The notes below the pieces were generated by a model that saw only the letters and a list, made by a program, of their open reading frames with translations, ran no database searches and was not told where the DNA came from. A stretch of 40,368 bases of DNA, taken from assembly GCA_026397505.1 (NCBI GenBank), contig JAPLUR010000043.1, positions 1 through 40,368 of the forward strand. The letters are read 5' to 3'. Made by a program: the position numbers and the translations under genes. Each line of letters begins with the position of its first letter. Position 1 is the first letter of the stretch. Positions 24,998 through 34,276 of the stretch are shown here, piece after piece. The DNA is from Candidatus Zixiibacteriota bacterium. Lineage in GTDB: Bacteria; Zixibacteria; MSB-5A5; GN15; PGXB01.

Positions 24998-25253
24998 TTT
25001 GGACTTCCTTTGTTTATGGATTTTATTTCTCGTCATGTGCTTCGCTACTTGCTTTGGGTCTTGTTCTTTCGGCGGCAGAAATCCGCAGCCGCCTCAAACA
25101 GATCACCCGTTCACCTGCCATAATATTCGCCTCTCTTTAATGAGCCAAAGTTAAATAAGAATATCCGGAATTCTTCATTCTGTCAAGAAAATTCGGCGGA
25201 ACCGCAAGACTTCGTCTCGGGTCCCCGCTACGCATGCTGAAATATAGAAATAT

Positions 25254-25315
25254 GGATTGTCGTAACCCCCACCCATTCCGCGTAAGGCGGAATTCGGGGG
25301 TAATTAAGACCTACT
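25254..25315. repeat. Nested-hairpin repeat, type B, copy 1
   Basis: A 62-bp element starting GGATTGTCG and ending GACCTACT, with CCCCC/GGGGG and ATTCCGC/GCGGAAT arms. It is about 85% identical to 27448-27509, in the same direction. Confidence 0.8.
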
Positions 25316-25410
25316 TTAGCTTGACAAAGCGGATAAATATATTAGCTTAAAAAATATTACCATGTAATTCGGCAGGTTGAGTTTGTGATTAGCCAGGGGT
25401 GGACGTAACG

Positions 25411-25908
25411 ATGGAAGAAGAATCAAAACACGTGTCAAGATTCAGAGAAATTTATCTAAAGCCGGACGAGAATATTGTCGCATGGGGTGAGGGTTATATC
25501 GGCGAAATGATGGGCAAGGGAGATAAAACCCAGCACAACGGTGTCCTGCTTGTTACCGATAGTCGCGTGGTTTTCTATCGAAAAGGTATTTTGGGGGAAG
25601 TGTTGGAGACAATACCTATAATGAAAATCACTTCAATAGAAAGAAAATCCATCCTGGGGCACCGGACAATCCGGATTCACACTTCCCATGATGATTTGGA
25701 ATTTAAGACATTTGATAAAGAAAAAGAGCAAGCACTCTATACTGCGTTAGAAAATGGCAGGGAGAGGACTAGCGACCATTCGCCGTCTGACAGCAAACAA
25801 ACTGATGCGTTTGAAGCATTGAAAAAGCTCGCCGAATTGAAGGAGTCGGGTGTGATTACGGAAAAGGAGTTTGCTGCTAAGAAGGCAGAAATCTTATCGA
25901 AGATTTAA
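25411..25908 (+). CDS. Bacterial PH-like domain protein with SHOCT domain
   Basis: Cytoplasmic protein of 165 residues. Residues about 10-110 resemble a bacterial pleckstrin-homology-like domain: YLKPDENIVAWGEGYIG, then GVLLVTDSRVVFYRKG, and IPIMKITSIERKSILGHRTI. The last 30 residues are a SHOCT motif: ALKKLAELKESGVITEKEF, then AAKKAEILSKI. This pair is common in bacterial orphan proteins and suggests oligomerisation or membrane recruitment, but no function is established. The ATG at 25411 is preceded by an AGGGGTGG ribosome-binding-like sequence; GTG 25399 is in frame but overlaps that site. It is a single-gene unit between two hairpin repeats. Confidence 0.8.
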   Translation: MEEESKHVSRFREIYLKPDENIVAWGEGYIGEMMGKGDKTQHNGVLLVTDSRVVFYRKGILGEVLETIPIMKITSIERKSILGHRTIRIHTSHDDLEFKTFDKEKEQALYTALENGRERTSDHSPSDSKQTDAFEALKKLAELKESGVITEKEFAAKKAEILSKI

Positions 25909-25948
25909 TTCGAGTGACCCTAGTCAAGTACGCATAATGGGAGAAAGA

Positions 25949-26022
25949 TTCTCTGTTGCGTCGGGTCATAGATTCCGCATTAGCGGAAGCGAGACCTGAC
26001 GCCACCATAGAGTCTTGAGGAA
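25949..26022. repeat. 74-bp nested-hairpin repeat, type A, copy 1
   Basis: It runs from TTCTCTGTTGCGTCGGGTC to AGAGTCTTGAGGAA. Outer arms CGTCGGGTC/GACCTGACG pair with one G-U, and inner arms TTCCGC/GCGGAA pair exactly. It matches 27291-27364 at 70 of 74 positions; all four differences fall in the inner loop or just outside the arms. Confidence 0.85.
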
Positions 26023-26046
26023 CGCGATGCCACAGGATCAGACTTT

Positions 26047-26170
26047 CTCACAGCAAGCTGTGAGTTACCCGTTTTTGCAGGGGCGGGGGATATGAATGAG
26101 CGTAAGTGTCGAAACCGCAAGGGTTTCGACCTACCAAACTTTCCCACAGCCCTCCGCGGCGGATGTGTTA
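26047..26170. repeat. Cluster of three short hairpins
   Basis: CTCACAGC-AA-GCTGTGAG (26047-26064) is followed by TTACCCG. GTCGAAACC-GCAAG-GGTTTCGAC (26108-26130) is followed by CTAC, as in other type-B-like elements. A third, CCACAG...TGTG (about 26143-26167), is again followed by TTACCCG. The two TTACCCG elements look like copies of one another. Confidence 0.6.
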
Positions 26171-26199
26171 CCCGATTCTTCGTAAATAATTAATTTCCC

Positions 26200-26228
26200 T
26201 TGCTACTTGCTGACGAATACACTATATT
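26200..26228 (+). promoter_or_regulatory. Possible promoter of the dockerin gene
   Basis: TTGCTA (26200-26205), 17 bp, then TATATT (26223-26228). It would give a leader of about 235 bases before the chosen dockerin start, containing a 26-codon open frame with its own ribosome binding site. Confidence 0.4.
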
Positions 26229-26292
26229 ATTGGAGTAATAACAACTCGATAGGCATTATTGATCTAACCACATTGGCAATCGGAGGTTTTCG

Positions 26293-26373
26293 ATGAAGAC
26301 ATCCGGATTTTCGCACTGCCACATTCCGACAGTCAGATTTATATATAAAAATATTCACTTGGAGTTGACATGA
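26293..26373 (+). CDS. Possible 26-residue leader peptide
   Basis: The ATG at 26293 is preceded by CGGAGG at 6 bases. The frame reads 26 codons (MKTSGFSHCHIPTVRF start) and stops at a TGA overlapping another ATG (ATGA at 26370) that opens the frame of the dockerin protein. The site has GGAG five bases upstream. It may couple translation of the longer dockerin form. No family likeness; it may not be functional. Confidence 0.25.
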   Translation: MKTSGFSHCHIPTVRFIYKNIHLELT

Positions 26374-26471
26374 TATACCAGATTTCATCATTCTCCCGTC
26401 CGCCTCCAAGTGGATTGCTTAAAGGCATTTTAATCGAATTATTTCTTAAAACTCGATATTTCGGAGGTAAT

Positions 26472-27272
26472 ATGTGCAAAACAGATAACTATGGCAGAAT
26501 ATTCATCTATTCCGCAGCCGTCTGGCTTCTTTATTTGTGCATTGCCTATGGCAGCCCGATGACGGATAGGCAGGATGATTCGCTCTATTTCCAATTGTCT
26601 AAAGATACAGTATCTGTTACATGTTCAGCCGGAACCGAGGATACAACCGCCGTTCTCTATTTTTCTGTAAAGGATGGTGCACCCCGATCCCACATAGATG
26701 AAATCCGTTTCACATTGGCCTTGGATACTTCAGTAATCCACATAACCGAAGTATCCCCAACCGATAACTGGCCCGGCATGGATGTTTCTTACTACACATT
26801 TGTGACTTTTGATTCGGAGACAGTGATTCGGGTTGCGATGTCTCTACTTCCCAATTCCTCTATCACCACGGACACGGTATTTGTTCCTTATGCACGAATA
26901 AAAGGTCATTTAGCTTGTGTTGGCTCCGGTCAGGCGATCGTCTTTCATGATACAGAGCATGACTACAACTATATACAAGGATATGAATCGTCGGGGCGGT
27001 TGTCGGAATATCCTCCGCAGGATCTCACTCATCTCATCGCCGGCGAAATAAGGTCGGCCGACTATGTCTGCGGGGATGTGAATGCCGACCGGAAGATCAA
27101 TATCCGGGATATATCAGCCCTGATAAACTATCTATATAGAAATGGGCCGCCTCCCAACCATGATCACCCCCAGGCGGCCGATGTTGATGGTAATGGAACT
27201 CTTAATATTCAGGATGTTACCATATTAGTCAATTATTTGTATAAGTACGGTCCCGCATTGATTTGCCCGTAG
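26472..27272 (+). CDS. Exported protein with C-terminal type I dockerin domain
   Basis: Secreted protein of 266 residues. The ATG at 26472 has an ideal GGAGG four bases upstream, and the following hydrophobic stretch (IFIYSAAVWLLYLCIAYGS) is a signal peptide. An in-frame ATG at 26370 would add 34 residues before it. Residues about 40-180 form a beta-rich domain, possibly cohesin-like or immunoglobulin-like. Residues 200-266 are a type I dockerin with two calcium-binding loops: CGDVNADRKINIRDISALIN and ADVDGNGTLNIQDVTILV. Dockerins bind cohesins, but no scaffoldin or glycoside hydrolase is nearby, so this is a non-cellulosomal use. The gene is alone and is bracketed by two kinds of direct repeats. 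Confidence 0.85.
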   Translation: MCKTDNYGRIFIYSAAVWLLYLCIAYGSPMTDRQDDSLYFQLSKDTVSVTCSAGTEDTTAVLYFSVKDGAPRSHIDEIRFTLALDTSVIHITEVSPTDNWPGMDVSYYTFVTFDSETVIRVAMSLLPNSSITTDTVFVPYARIKGHLACVGSGQAIVFHDTEHDYNYIQGYESSGRLSEYPPQDLTHLIAGEIRSADYVCGDVNADRKINIRDISALINYLYRNGPPPNHDHPQAADVDGNGTLNIQDVTILVNYLYKYGPALICP

Positions 27273-27290
27273 CTATTTTATATTTAAACG

Positions 27291-27364
27291 TTCTCTGTTG
27301 CGTCGGGTCATAGATTCCGCGCTAGCGGAAGCGAGACCTGACGCCTTCATAGAGTCTTGAGGAA
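27291..27364. repeat. 74-bp nested-hairpin repeat, type A, copy 2
   Basis: Direct copy of 25949-26022 (70 of 74 identical), starting 18 bp after the dockerin stop codon. The arms are unchanged while the inner loop differs (GCTA for ATTA). Confidence 0.85.
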
Positions 27365-27369
27365 GCCGT

Positions 27370-27416
27370 CAGGTCACCATTCCCCCCCGCATAAGCGGGA
27401 GGGAATTAAGGACCTG
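27370..27416. repeat. Nested-hairpin element
   Basis: Outer arms CAGGTC/GACCTG enclose ATTCCC...CCGC-ATAA-GCGG...GGGAAT. It follows type A copy 2 at once and shares the CAGGTC arm sequence with the hairpin at 27540. Confidence 0.65.
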
Positions 27417-27447
27417 CCGGAACAAGTGACATTTTGAGTTGAAATAA

Positions 27448-27509
27448 GGATTGTCGAAACCCCCACTCATTCCGCAAATAGCGGAATTCGGGGGGAATTT
27501 CGACCTACT
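27448..27509. repeat. Nested-hairpin repeat, type B, copy 2
   Basis: GGATTGTCGAAACCCCC to GACCTACT, with three nested arms: GTCGAAA/TTTCGAC, CCCCC/GGGGG and ATTCCGC/GCGGAAT. Direct copy of 25254-25315 at about 85% identity. Confidence 0.8.
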
Positions 27510-27539
27510 GAGGCTTGCACTCCTGACAATATAATCATG

Positions 27540-27566
27540 TCAGGTCTACAAGAGACCTGACCTACT
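27540..27566. repeat. Short hairpin with GACCTAC tail
   Basis: TCAGGTCT-ACAAG-AGACCTGA followed by CCTACT. A second small hairpin, CCGCC/GGCGG (about 27583-27600), lies just after the glnS stop and may end that transcript. Confidence 0.6.
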
Positions 27567-27601
27567 ACTTCCGCCCCTCTACCGCCTTAAATTCGGCGGG
27601 A

Positions 27602-29287
<1,686 letters not shown>

Positions 29288-29443
29288 AATTTCCTCTTCA
29301 TCGCGGCATTTGCTCCATTCTACAAATTTTCGGCATTTTAAACACTTTTATTACCCGGCTACAAGGCCGGGCATGCAATAGATACGAAAGATATATTCAA
29401 TTGCCGGCGCCATCAAGGAGATTTTATACCGGGCAAGAATAGA

Positions 29444-29472
29444 AATAGGGACCGAGCTACTCAGTCCCTATT
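29444..29472 (-). terminator. Terminator of the redox operon
   Basis: On the minus strand AATAGGGAC/GTCCCTATT pairs and extends inward (GAG/CTC) to a three-base loop, giving a stem of about 13 bp. It is followed by TCTATTCTT. It begins about 25 bp after the nfnB stop. Confidence 0.6.
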
Positions 29473-29497
29473 AAAAAATGGTCTATGACAGTCTCTT

Positions 29498-30904
29498 CTA
29501 TATGGAGGAGAGATATTCGTGCATCGAGCGGGCGGCTTTGCGTCCGGCGCCCATCGCCAGAATCACCGTGGCGGCACCGGTGACCACATCACCTCCGGCC
29601 CAAACCCGGTCCATGGAGGTTTTGCCGGTGGCTTCATCGGCCACGATATTTCCCTTTTTCCCGACCTGCAAGGCCGGCGTTGCGGCCGCAATCAGTGGAT
29701 TGGGGCTGTTGCCGATGGCGCAAACTACGGCATCGACCTCGACAATGGTCTCGGAGCCTTTAATCGGTATCGGCGAGCGTCTTCCCGAAGCATCCGGCTC
29801 ACCCAGCTCCATTCTCAGGAATTCCATCTGCCGCACCCAGCCGTTCGAGTCGCCGATATAGCGGATAGGCAGGGTCAAATAATCGAATATCACGCCCTCT
29901 TCCTCGGCGTTTTCGATCTCCTCGAGACGCGCCGGCATCTCCTGACGCGAACGGCGGTAAATGATTCGGGATTCGGCGCCCAGTCGGAGCGCCGTGCGGG
30001 CGCAGTCCATGGCAACATTTCCGCCGCCGACCACCGCCACCCGCCTGTGCTTCTTGACCGGCGTATTATAAGCGGGGAACAGAAACCCTTTCATCAGGTT
30101 CATGCGGGTCAGATATTCGTTGGCTGAGTAAACGCCGTTCAAATTCTCGCCGGGAATATCCATAAACCACGGAAGGCCCGCCCCCGAACCGACAAAGACG
30201 GCATCATATTCTTTGAGGAGGCTGTCCATGGTTTTGGTTTTTCCGACCACAAAATCGGGAACCAGCTCCACGCCCAATTTCTGCAGATAATCGACCTCGC
30301 GATTGACAATGACTTTGGGAAGACGGAATTCCGGGATGCCATAAGTCAGCACTCCGCCCAGCATATGGAGAGCTTCGAAAATAGTGATCTTATGTCCCAG
30401 TTTGACGAGGTCGCCGGCTACGGTCAGCCCGGCCGGCCCGCCGCCGACCACGGCCACTTTTTTCCCGGTTGGAGCGGGAATATCCGGTATCTCCGGCTCT
30501 TTCTGGGTCGCTTCCCAGTCGGCCACGAAGCGTTCCAGTCTGCCGATCGCTATCTGCCCGCCTTTCTTGATCAGTACGCAGGTCGATTCGCACTGCTCCT
30601 CTTGCGGGCAGACCCGCCCGCAGACAGCGGGAAGAAGATTTTTCTCTTTCATTTTCTTTATCCCGGAGAGAAAATCACCGGCGGCGACCGCTTTGATGAA
30701 TCCCGGGATATCAATTTCGACCGGGCATTTTCCGACACAGAGCGGTTTCTTGCACTGCAGACAGCGTAGGGCCTCCTCGATCGCGGTCTCGGGCGTGTAT
30801 CCCAGCGCCACCTCGCTGAAATTGTACTTGCGTACATCGTGGTGCTGCTTGGGCATTTCCCGTCTATTCAAATCCAGCTTCTTTTTTGGTTGCGGTTCGG
30901 TCAT
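29498..30904 (-). CDS. nfnB: NADH-dependent ferredoxin:NADP oxidoreductase large subunit (NfnB/GltD-like)
   Basis: Flavoprotein of 468 residues. The N-terminal domain holds two 4Fe-4S sites: CLQCKKPLCVGKCPVEIDIP near 49 and CGRVCPQEEQCESTC near 94. An FAD-binding VAVVGGGPAGLTVAGDL follows near 150, and an NADPH-binding RVAVVGGGNVAMDCARTALR near 289. VWAGGDVVTGAATVILAMGAG near the end completes the FAD site. Alone it could be a glutamate synthase small subunit, but the gene directly upstream (ATGA overlap) encodes the NfnA partner, so the pair is most likely Nfn, which couples NADH and reduced ferredoxin to NADP reduction by flavin-based electron bifurcation. It is the last gene of the redox operon. 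Confidence 0.88.
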   Translation of the reverse strand: MTEPQPKKKLDLNRREMPKQHHDVRKYNFSEVALGYTPETAIEEALRCLQCKKPLCVGKCPVEIDIPGFIKAVAAGDFLSGIKKMKEKNLLPAVCGRVCPQEEQCESTCVLIKKGGQIAIGRLERFVADWEATQKEPEIPDIPAPTGKKVAVVGGGPAGLTVAGDLVKLGHKITIFEALHMLGGVLTYGIPEFRLPKVIVNREVDYLQKLGVELVPDFVVGKTKTMDSLLKEYDAVFVGSGAGLPWFMDIPGENLNGVYSANEYLTRMNLMKGFLFPAYNTPVKKHRRVAVVGGGNVAMDCARTALRLGAESRIIYRRSRQEMPARLEEIENAEEEGVIFDYLTLPIRYIGDSNGWVRQMEFLRMELGEPDASGRRSPIPIKGSETIVEVDAVVCAIGNSPNPLIAAATPALQVGKKGNIVADEATGKTSMDRVWAGGDVVTGAATVILAMGAGRKAARSMHEYLSSI

Positions 30905-31758
30905 AGGACTTTTTCCTGTACTCTAATACTATGTTCTTCGCATCGGCTCGAGGAGAGCATGATGACTTCTTCATTCATATATGTTTTGCGGCGCTGCAGC
31001 AGTTCGGCCCAATCGACCTGGTGGCCGTCAAAATCGGGGCCGTCCACACAGGCAAACTTGGTTTTGCCTCCGACCGAGACCCGGCAGACACCGCACATCC
31101 CGGTTCCGTCAATCATGATCGGATTCAGGCTGACAATGGTTTTGATGCCGTAGGGCCGGCTCATATCGGACCCACGTTTCATGAGAAAAGTACACCCGTT
31201 GATAATGACCCGGTCTATGGCAATATCGGCGGCTTTCATTATTTCCGGTATCCGCACGGCATGACCTTTGAATCCTTTGGTGCCGTCACGGGTGATGAAA
31301 ATCAATTTGTCGGAAACCTTTCGGAATTTCTCTTCCCAGTAAACCAGGTAAGAACTCCGGGCTTCAACAACCGTGGTGACCTTGTTCCCTTTTTCTTTCA
31401 GAGCGCGAGCGATAGGATAGATACTGCCGATACCGTAGCATCCGGCCAGGCAAAGCACAGAACCAAATTCCCCGATCTCGGTCGCATTACCCAGCGGTCC
31501 GACCACGGTAGGGATAGTCATACCGGCTTTGAGGGCGGCCAACTTGCCGGTAGTACCGCCCACCTCCATAAAGATAATAGTCAGAGTCCCCTTTTCGGCG
31601 TCCCAATCGGAAACAGAAAGAGGAATCCTCTCGCCGTCGTCATCGGCCCGAACAATCACAAACTGTCCCGGCTGAATCTGGGCGGCCACGGCCGGGGCCT
31701 CCACCACTATCTGGTGGATATTAGGCACGATCATCTCATTTGATATCAGCTTAAACAT
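30901..31758 (-). CDS. nfnA: NADH-dependent ferredoxin:NADP oxidoreductase small subunit (NfnA)
   Basis: Ferredoxin-NADP-reductase-like subunit of 285 residues. Order: a beta-barrel FAD domain (QPGQFVIVRADDDGERIPLS near 29), an NAD domain (LCLAGCYGIGSIYPIARAL near 101), and a C-terminal 2Fe-2S site in GTGMCGVCRVSVGGKTKFAC near 219. In characterised NfnA this cluster has an Asp plus Cys ligands. The protein binds NADH and passes electrons towards NfnB. The same family includes the sulfide dehydrogenase beta subunit. GAGG lies 7 bases before the ATG, and the start overlaps the NuoG-like gene by 8 bp. This overlap suggests balanced production with the upstream bifurcation module. Confidence 0.88.
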   Translation of the reverse strand: MFKLISNEMIVPNIHQIVVEAPAVAAQIQPGQFVIVRADDDGERIPLSVSDWDAEKGTLTIIFMEVGGTTGKLAALKAGMTIPTVVGPLGNATEIGEFGSVLCLAGCYGIGSIYPIARALKEKGNKVTTVVEARSSYLVYWEEKFRKVSDKLIFITRDGTKGFKGHAVRIPEIMKAADIAIDRVIINGCTFLMKRGSDMSRPYGIKTIVSLNPIMIDGTGMCGVCRVSVGGKTKFACVDGPDFDGHQVDWAELLQRRKTYMNEEVIMLSSSRCEEHSIRVQEKVL

Positions 31759-34276
31759 ATTTTTTCCTCATTCTGACCGCAAAGGGGTTGGTTCCGATGA
31801 CCTCATCCTGGCGCAAAATAACCGACATTGTTCCCGGAGGCTGTTCCGCCCGAATATCCGCCTTCCAGATTCTTTCAAACCGCTCGGAACTGACAACGAC
31901 TTCATCATCAAGGGCAATACCGGCCCGGTCGGCATCCTCGGGGTTAAGCTGCACGACGCCGTCGACAAAGAGCTTCTTCAATCCATCGACCCAATTGGAT
32001 AGCGGGAATCCGCGATAATTATTCTCTTCCGCATAAGTGTGAAGCAAATAAGGATACTCCTTAACGGAGCCGATCTCAGCGGAGGAAATCGATAGCGACT
32101 CGGCCAGCATGCCTTCAGAGGCCAGCGCTTCCGGGCGGCGATCAAAGAGGTCGGCCTCGCGGAACCCTTTAACAACGGCAGCTATTTCCTTCTGAATTTC
32201 GGCGACACCGGCGTAGGCAAAACCAAATTTGTCCATTTTCCGGGCAATCATAACCAGCCATTGCCAGTCGGCAAGAGCCTCACCGGGAGGGTCGACTGCC
32301 TTCCTTACCTGCTGGACCCGTCCTTCACCATTGGTGAAAGTACCGTCCACTTCCGCAAATGAGGCCGCCGGCAGAACCAGGTCGGCCCGATAGGCATCAG
32401 GGGGTGGATAAATATTCTGGAAAATCATAAAATCAGCCGGAGGGCGCTCGCTCAGAGGGACTTCGCCGATAAGATAAAGGACTTTCAGTTTCTTTTCGGT
32501 CAGCAGCGCTTCGGCATTCCACCCCGGCGCATAATTGGGAATATTGGCGGCCCATTTATCATTGAGTTCAGCCAACTTCTCTTTGTTGGAGGAAGAGAAT
32601 CCGCCCGGTAGGAGCTCGGGATAGGTACCCATCGTCAAAGAGCCGAAAAGGTTGTTCTGGGATGGCAGAGGAATGACTCCGGCATTGATATTCTGAGCGA
32701 GACTACCGATTGCCTCAAGTATCTGCCGACTGTCATGGTATTTGATGAACTCCGAGCCAACCAGAATGACCGGATTGGCCGCCTCATGAAGGATGGCCGT
32801 GACATTCTTAAGCTCGACGGCAGGGATCCCCGAAATATCCTCTGCAACAGGTGCCATTGAACCTTCCTTACCGGTCAATTTTACAAGGGCATCAAATAAT
32901 TCCCTTTCCTTTCCGATTGCTGGTTTGAGCCATCTCTCGGATATAACGGCAAAATTATGGTCCCGGGGATTGATCGAGATGATCCTGGCGCCGCGCCGGG
33001 TCGCTTTGCGAAGCTCGACACCGGCCACCGACCTTCCGAATTTGGTATCGAGACCGATGCAGAGAATCACCGAGGCTTTCCGAATGTCGGAAAGCGGGAC
33101 GCTCAGCTTCATCAAATTCAGGTAGGCATTGAAACCGGCGCCGTAGTGGAGGCGGGCGGTGGTATCGATATGATGGGAGCCGAGGGCGGCCCGAACAAAT
33201 TTCTGAGCGACATAAAGGTCTTCGTTGGTGCAATTGGGCGAAACCATCATGGCGAACTGTTCGGGCAAACAGGCGGACAATTTTTCCGCGGCGAGCGCCA
33301 CCGCCGCTTCAACCGATATCTCCGCTTTGGTATCGCCTTGGAGCTGATAAGGTTTTTTCAGGCGGCGATAATCATTGACCAGTTCGTTAATACAGAATCT
33401 CCCTTTCACACAAAGCTGCCCGTCATTAATAAGCGGATCTTCAGCCGGAAGGGAGCCGATTACCTCATTTCCCTTTATCTGCAATTCAATCTGACACCCG
33501 ATACCGCAAAGCGGACAGGTAGTGGTCTCGGTTCGCTCCGCTTTACCTTTCCACTTGCGGGTTTTTTCCGAAAGGGCTCCGGTGGGGCAAATCGAAACGC
33601 AGGCGCCGCAAAATTCACATCCGGCTTCGAGATGAGTCCGGCTGAAGGCCGGGCCGATAATAGTATGCCGGCCGCGTTCCTTGAACGAGATGGCGTTGGC
33701 GGTGCGAATCTCATGGCACATCCGCACACATCGGCCGCAGAGAATGCAGAGATTGTAGTCGCGGTCATAGAAAGGATCATCCTTCTCGACCCGGAGATTG
33801 CGGTAGTAAACCGGGTATTTCATCTCGGTGATACCGATTTTTTCCGCCACATCCTGCAATTCACACTGCCGGTCATTGGGGCAGTAGCGACAGCCGGTCG
33901 TGACGCCCACTTTGCGGATGGTGGATGAAAACTCCTGGCATTCGACCTTCTCGTCACAGATGAGGCAGCTGCAAGGATGCTCGCTCAGGATAAGATTTAA
34001 AATCTCGGTTCTGATTGTTTGAATCTGCGCGGTCTGAGTTCGGATTACCATTCCGTTTTCCGCCGGGGTGGTGCATGAGGTGGGGAAACCGCGCATCCCC
34101 TCAACTTCGACAATGCACATACGGCAGCCGCCGAAGGGGGACAGGTCCTTGTGAGCGCAGAGAGTGGGGATATAGACATTGCTCTTTTCGGCGGCCTCCA
34201 GAATGGTTGACCCTTTGGCCACTTCCAGAGTCTGGTTGTCGATCGTTACCGTTATGGTTTCAAATGACTTGCTCAT
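31751..34276 (-). CDS. NuoG/FdhA-like iron-sulfur subunit lacking the catalytic Sec/Cys
   Basis: Protein of 841 residues with many clusters. In order: a 2Fe-2S domain (C40, C51, C54, C68); an H100-x3-C-x2-C-x5-C site; extra cysteines in GCRYCPNDRQC (128-138); two 4Fe-4S ferredoxin motifs (CILCGRCVRMC at 177 and CEFCGACVSIC at 220); and the 4Fe-4S motif of the molybdopterin-oxidoreductase domain (C254, C257, C261, C289 with K291). Formate dehydrogenases have Sec or Cys after an A-R-V/L stretch; here TTARLHYGAG has H377, so formate oxidation is unlikely. The protein is therefore an electron-transfer subunit, like NuoG. The start ATG 34276 has GAGGGAGAG six bases upstream; the frame extends 13 codons further without support. 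It overlaps the hydB gene by 17 bp and nfnA by 8 bp. Confidence 0.85.
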   Translation of the reverse strand: MSKSFETITVTIDNQTLEVAKGSTILEAAEKSNVYIPTLCAHKDLSPFGGCRMCIVEVEGMRGFPTSCTTPAENGMVIRTQTAQIQTIRTEILNLILSEHPCSCLICDEKVECQEFSSTIRKVGVTTGCRYCPNDRQCELQDVAEKIGITEMKYPVYYRNLRVEKDDPFYDRDYNLCILCGRCVRMCHEIRTANAISFKERGRHTIIGPAFSRTHLEAGCEFCGACVSICPTGALSEKTRKWKGKAERTETTTCPLCGIGCQIELQIKGNEVIGSLPAEDPLINDGQLCVKGRFCINELVNDYRRLKKPYQLQGDTKAEISVEAAVALAAEKLSACLPEQFAMMVSPNCTNEDLYVAQKFVRAALGSHHIDTTARLHYGAGFNAYLNLMKLSVPLSDIRKASVILCIGLDTKFGRSVAGVELRKATRRGARIISINPRDHNFAVISERWLKPAIGKERELFDALVKLTGKEGSMAPVAEDISGIPAVELKNVTAILHEAANPVILVGSEFIKYHDSRQILEAIGSLAQNINAGVIPLPSQNNLFGSLTMGTYPELLPGGFSSSNKEKLAELNDKWAANIPNYAPGWNAEALLTEKKLKVLYLIGEVPLSERPPADFMIFQNIYPPPDAYRADLVLPAASFAEVDGTFTNGEGRVQQVRKAVDPPGEALADWQWLVMIARKMDKFGFAYAGVAEIQKEIAAVVKGFREADLFDRRPEALASEGMLAESLSISSAEIGSVKEYPYLLHTYAEENNYRGFPLSNWVDGLKKLFVDGVVQLNPEDADRAGIALDDEVVVSSERFERIWKADIRAEQPPGTMSVILRQDEVIGTNPFAVRMRKKYV

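Noticed and set aside
23582-27566. CRISPR array
   Set aside because: Repeats differ in length and type, spacing is irregular, and no cas gene is present.
29498-30904. Glutamate synthase small subunit
   Set aside because: No gltB lies nearby and the NfnA partner gene overlaps it, so Nfn is the better call; the two proteins are similar by sequence alone.
32957-33928. 323-codon open frame on the plus strand
   Set aside because: Antisense to the NuoG-like gene; composition is typical of a shadow frame.
31751-34276. Calling this gene formate dehydrogenase alpha subunit
   Set aside because: The expected Sec/Cys is replaced by His, and no TGA selenocysteine codon or SECIS-like site is seen there.
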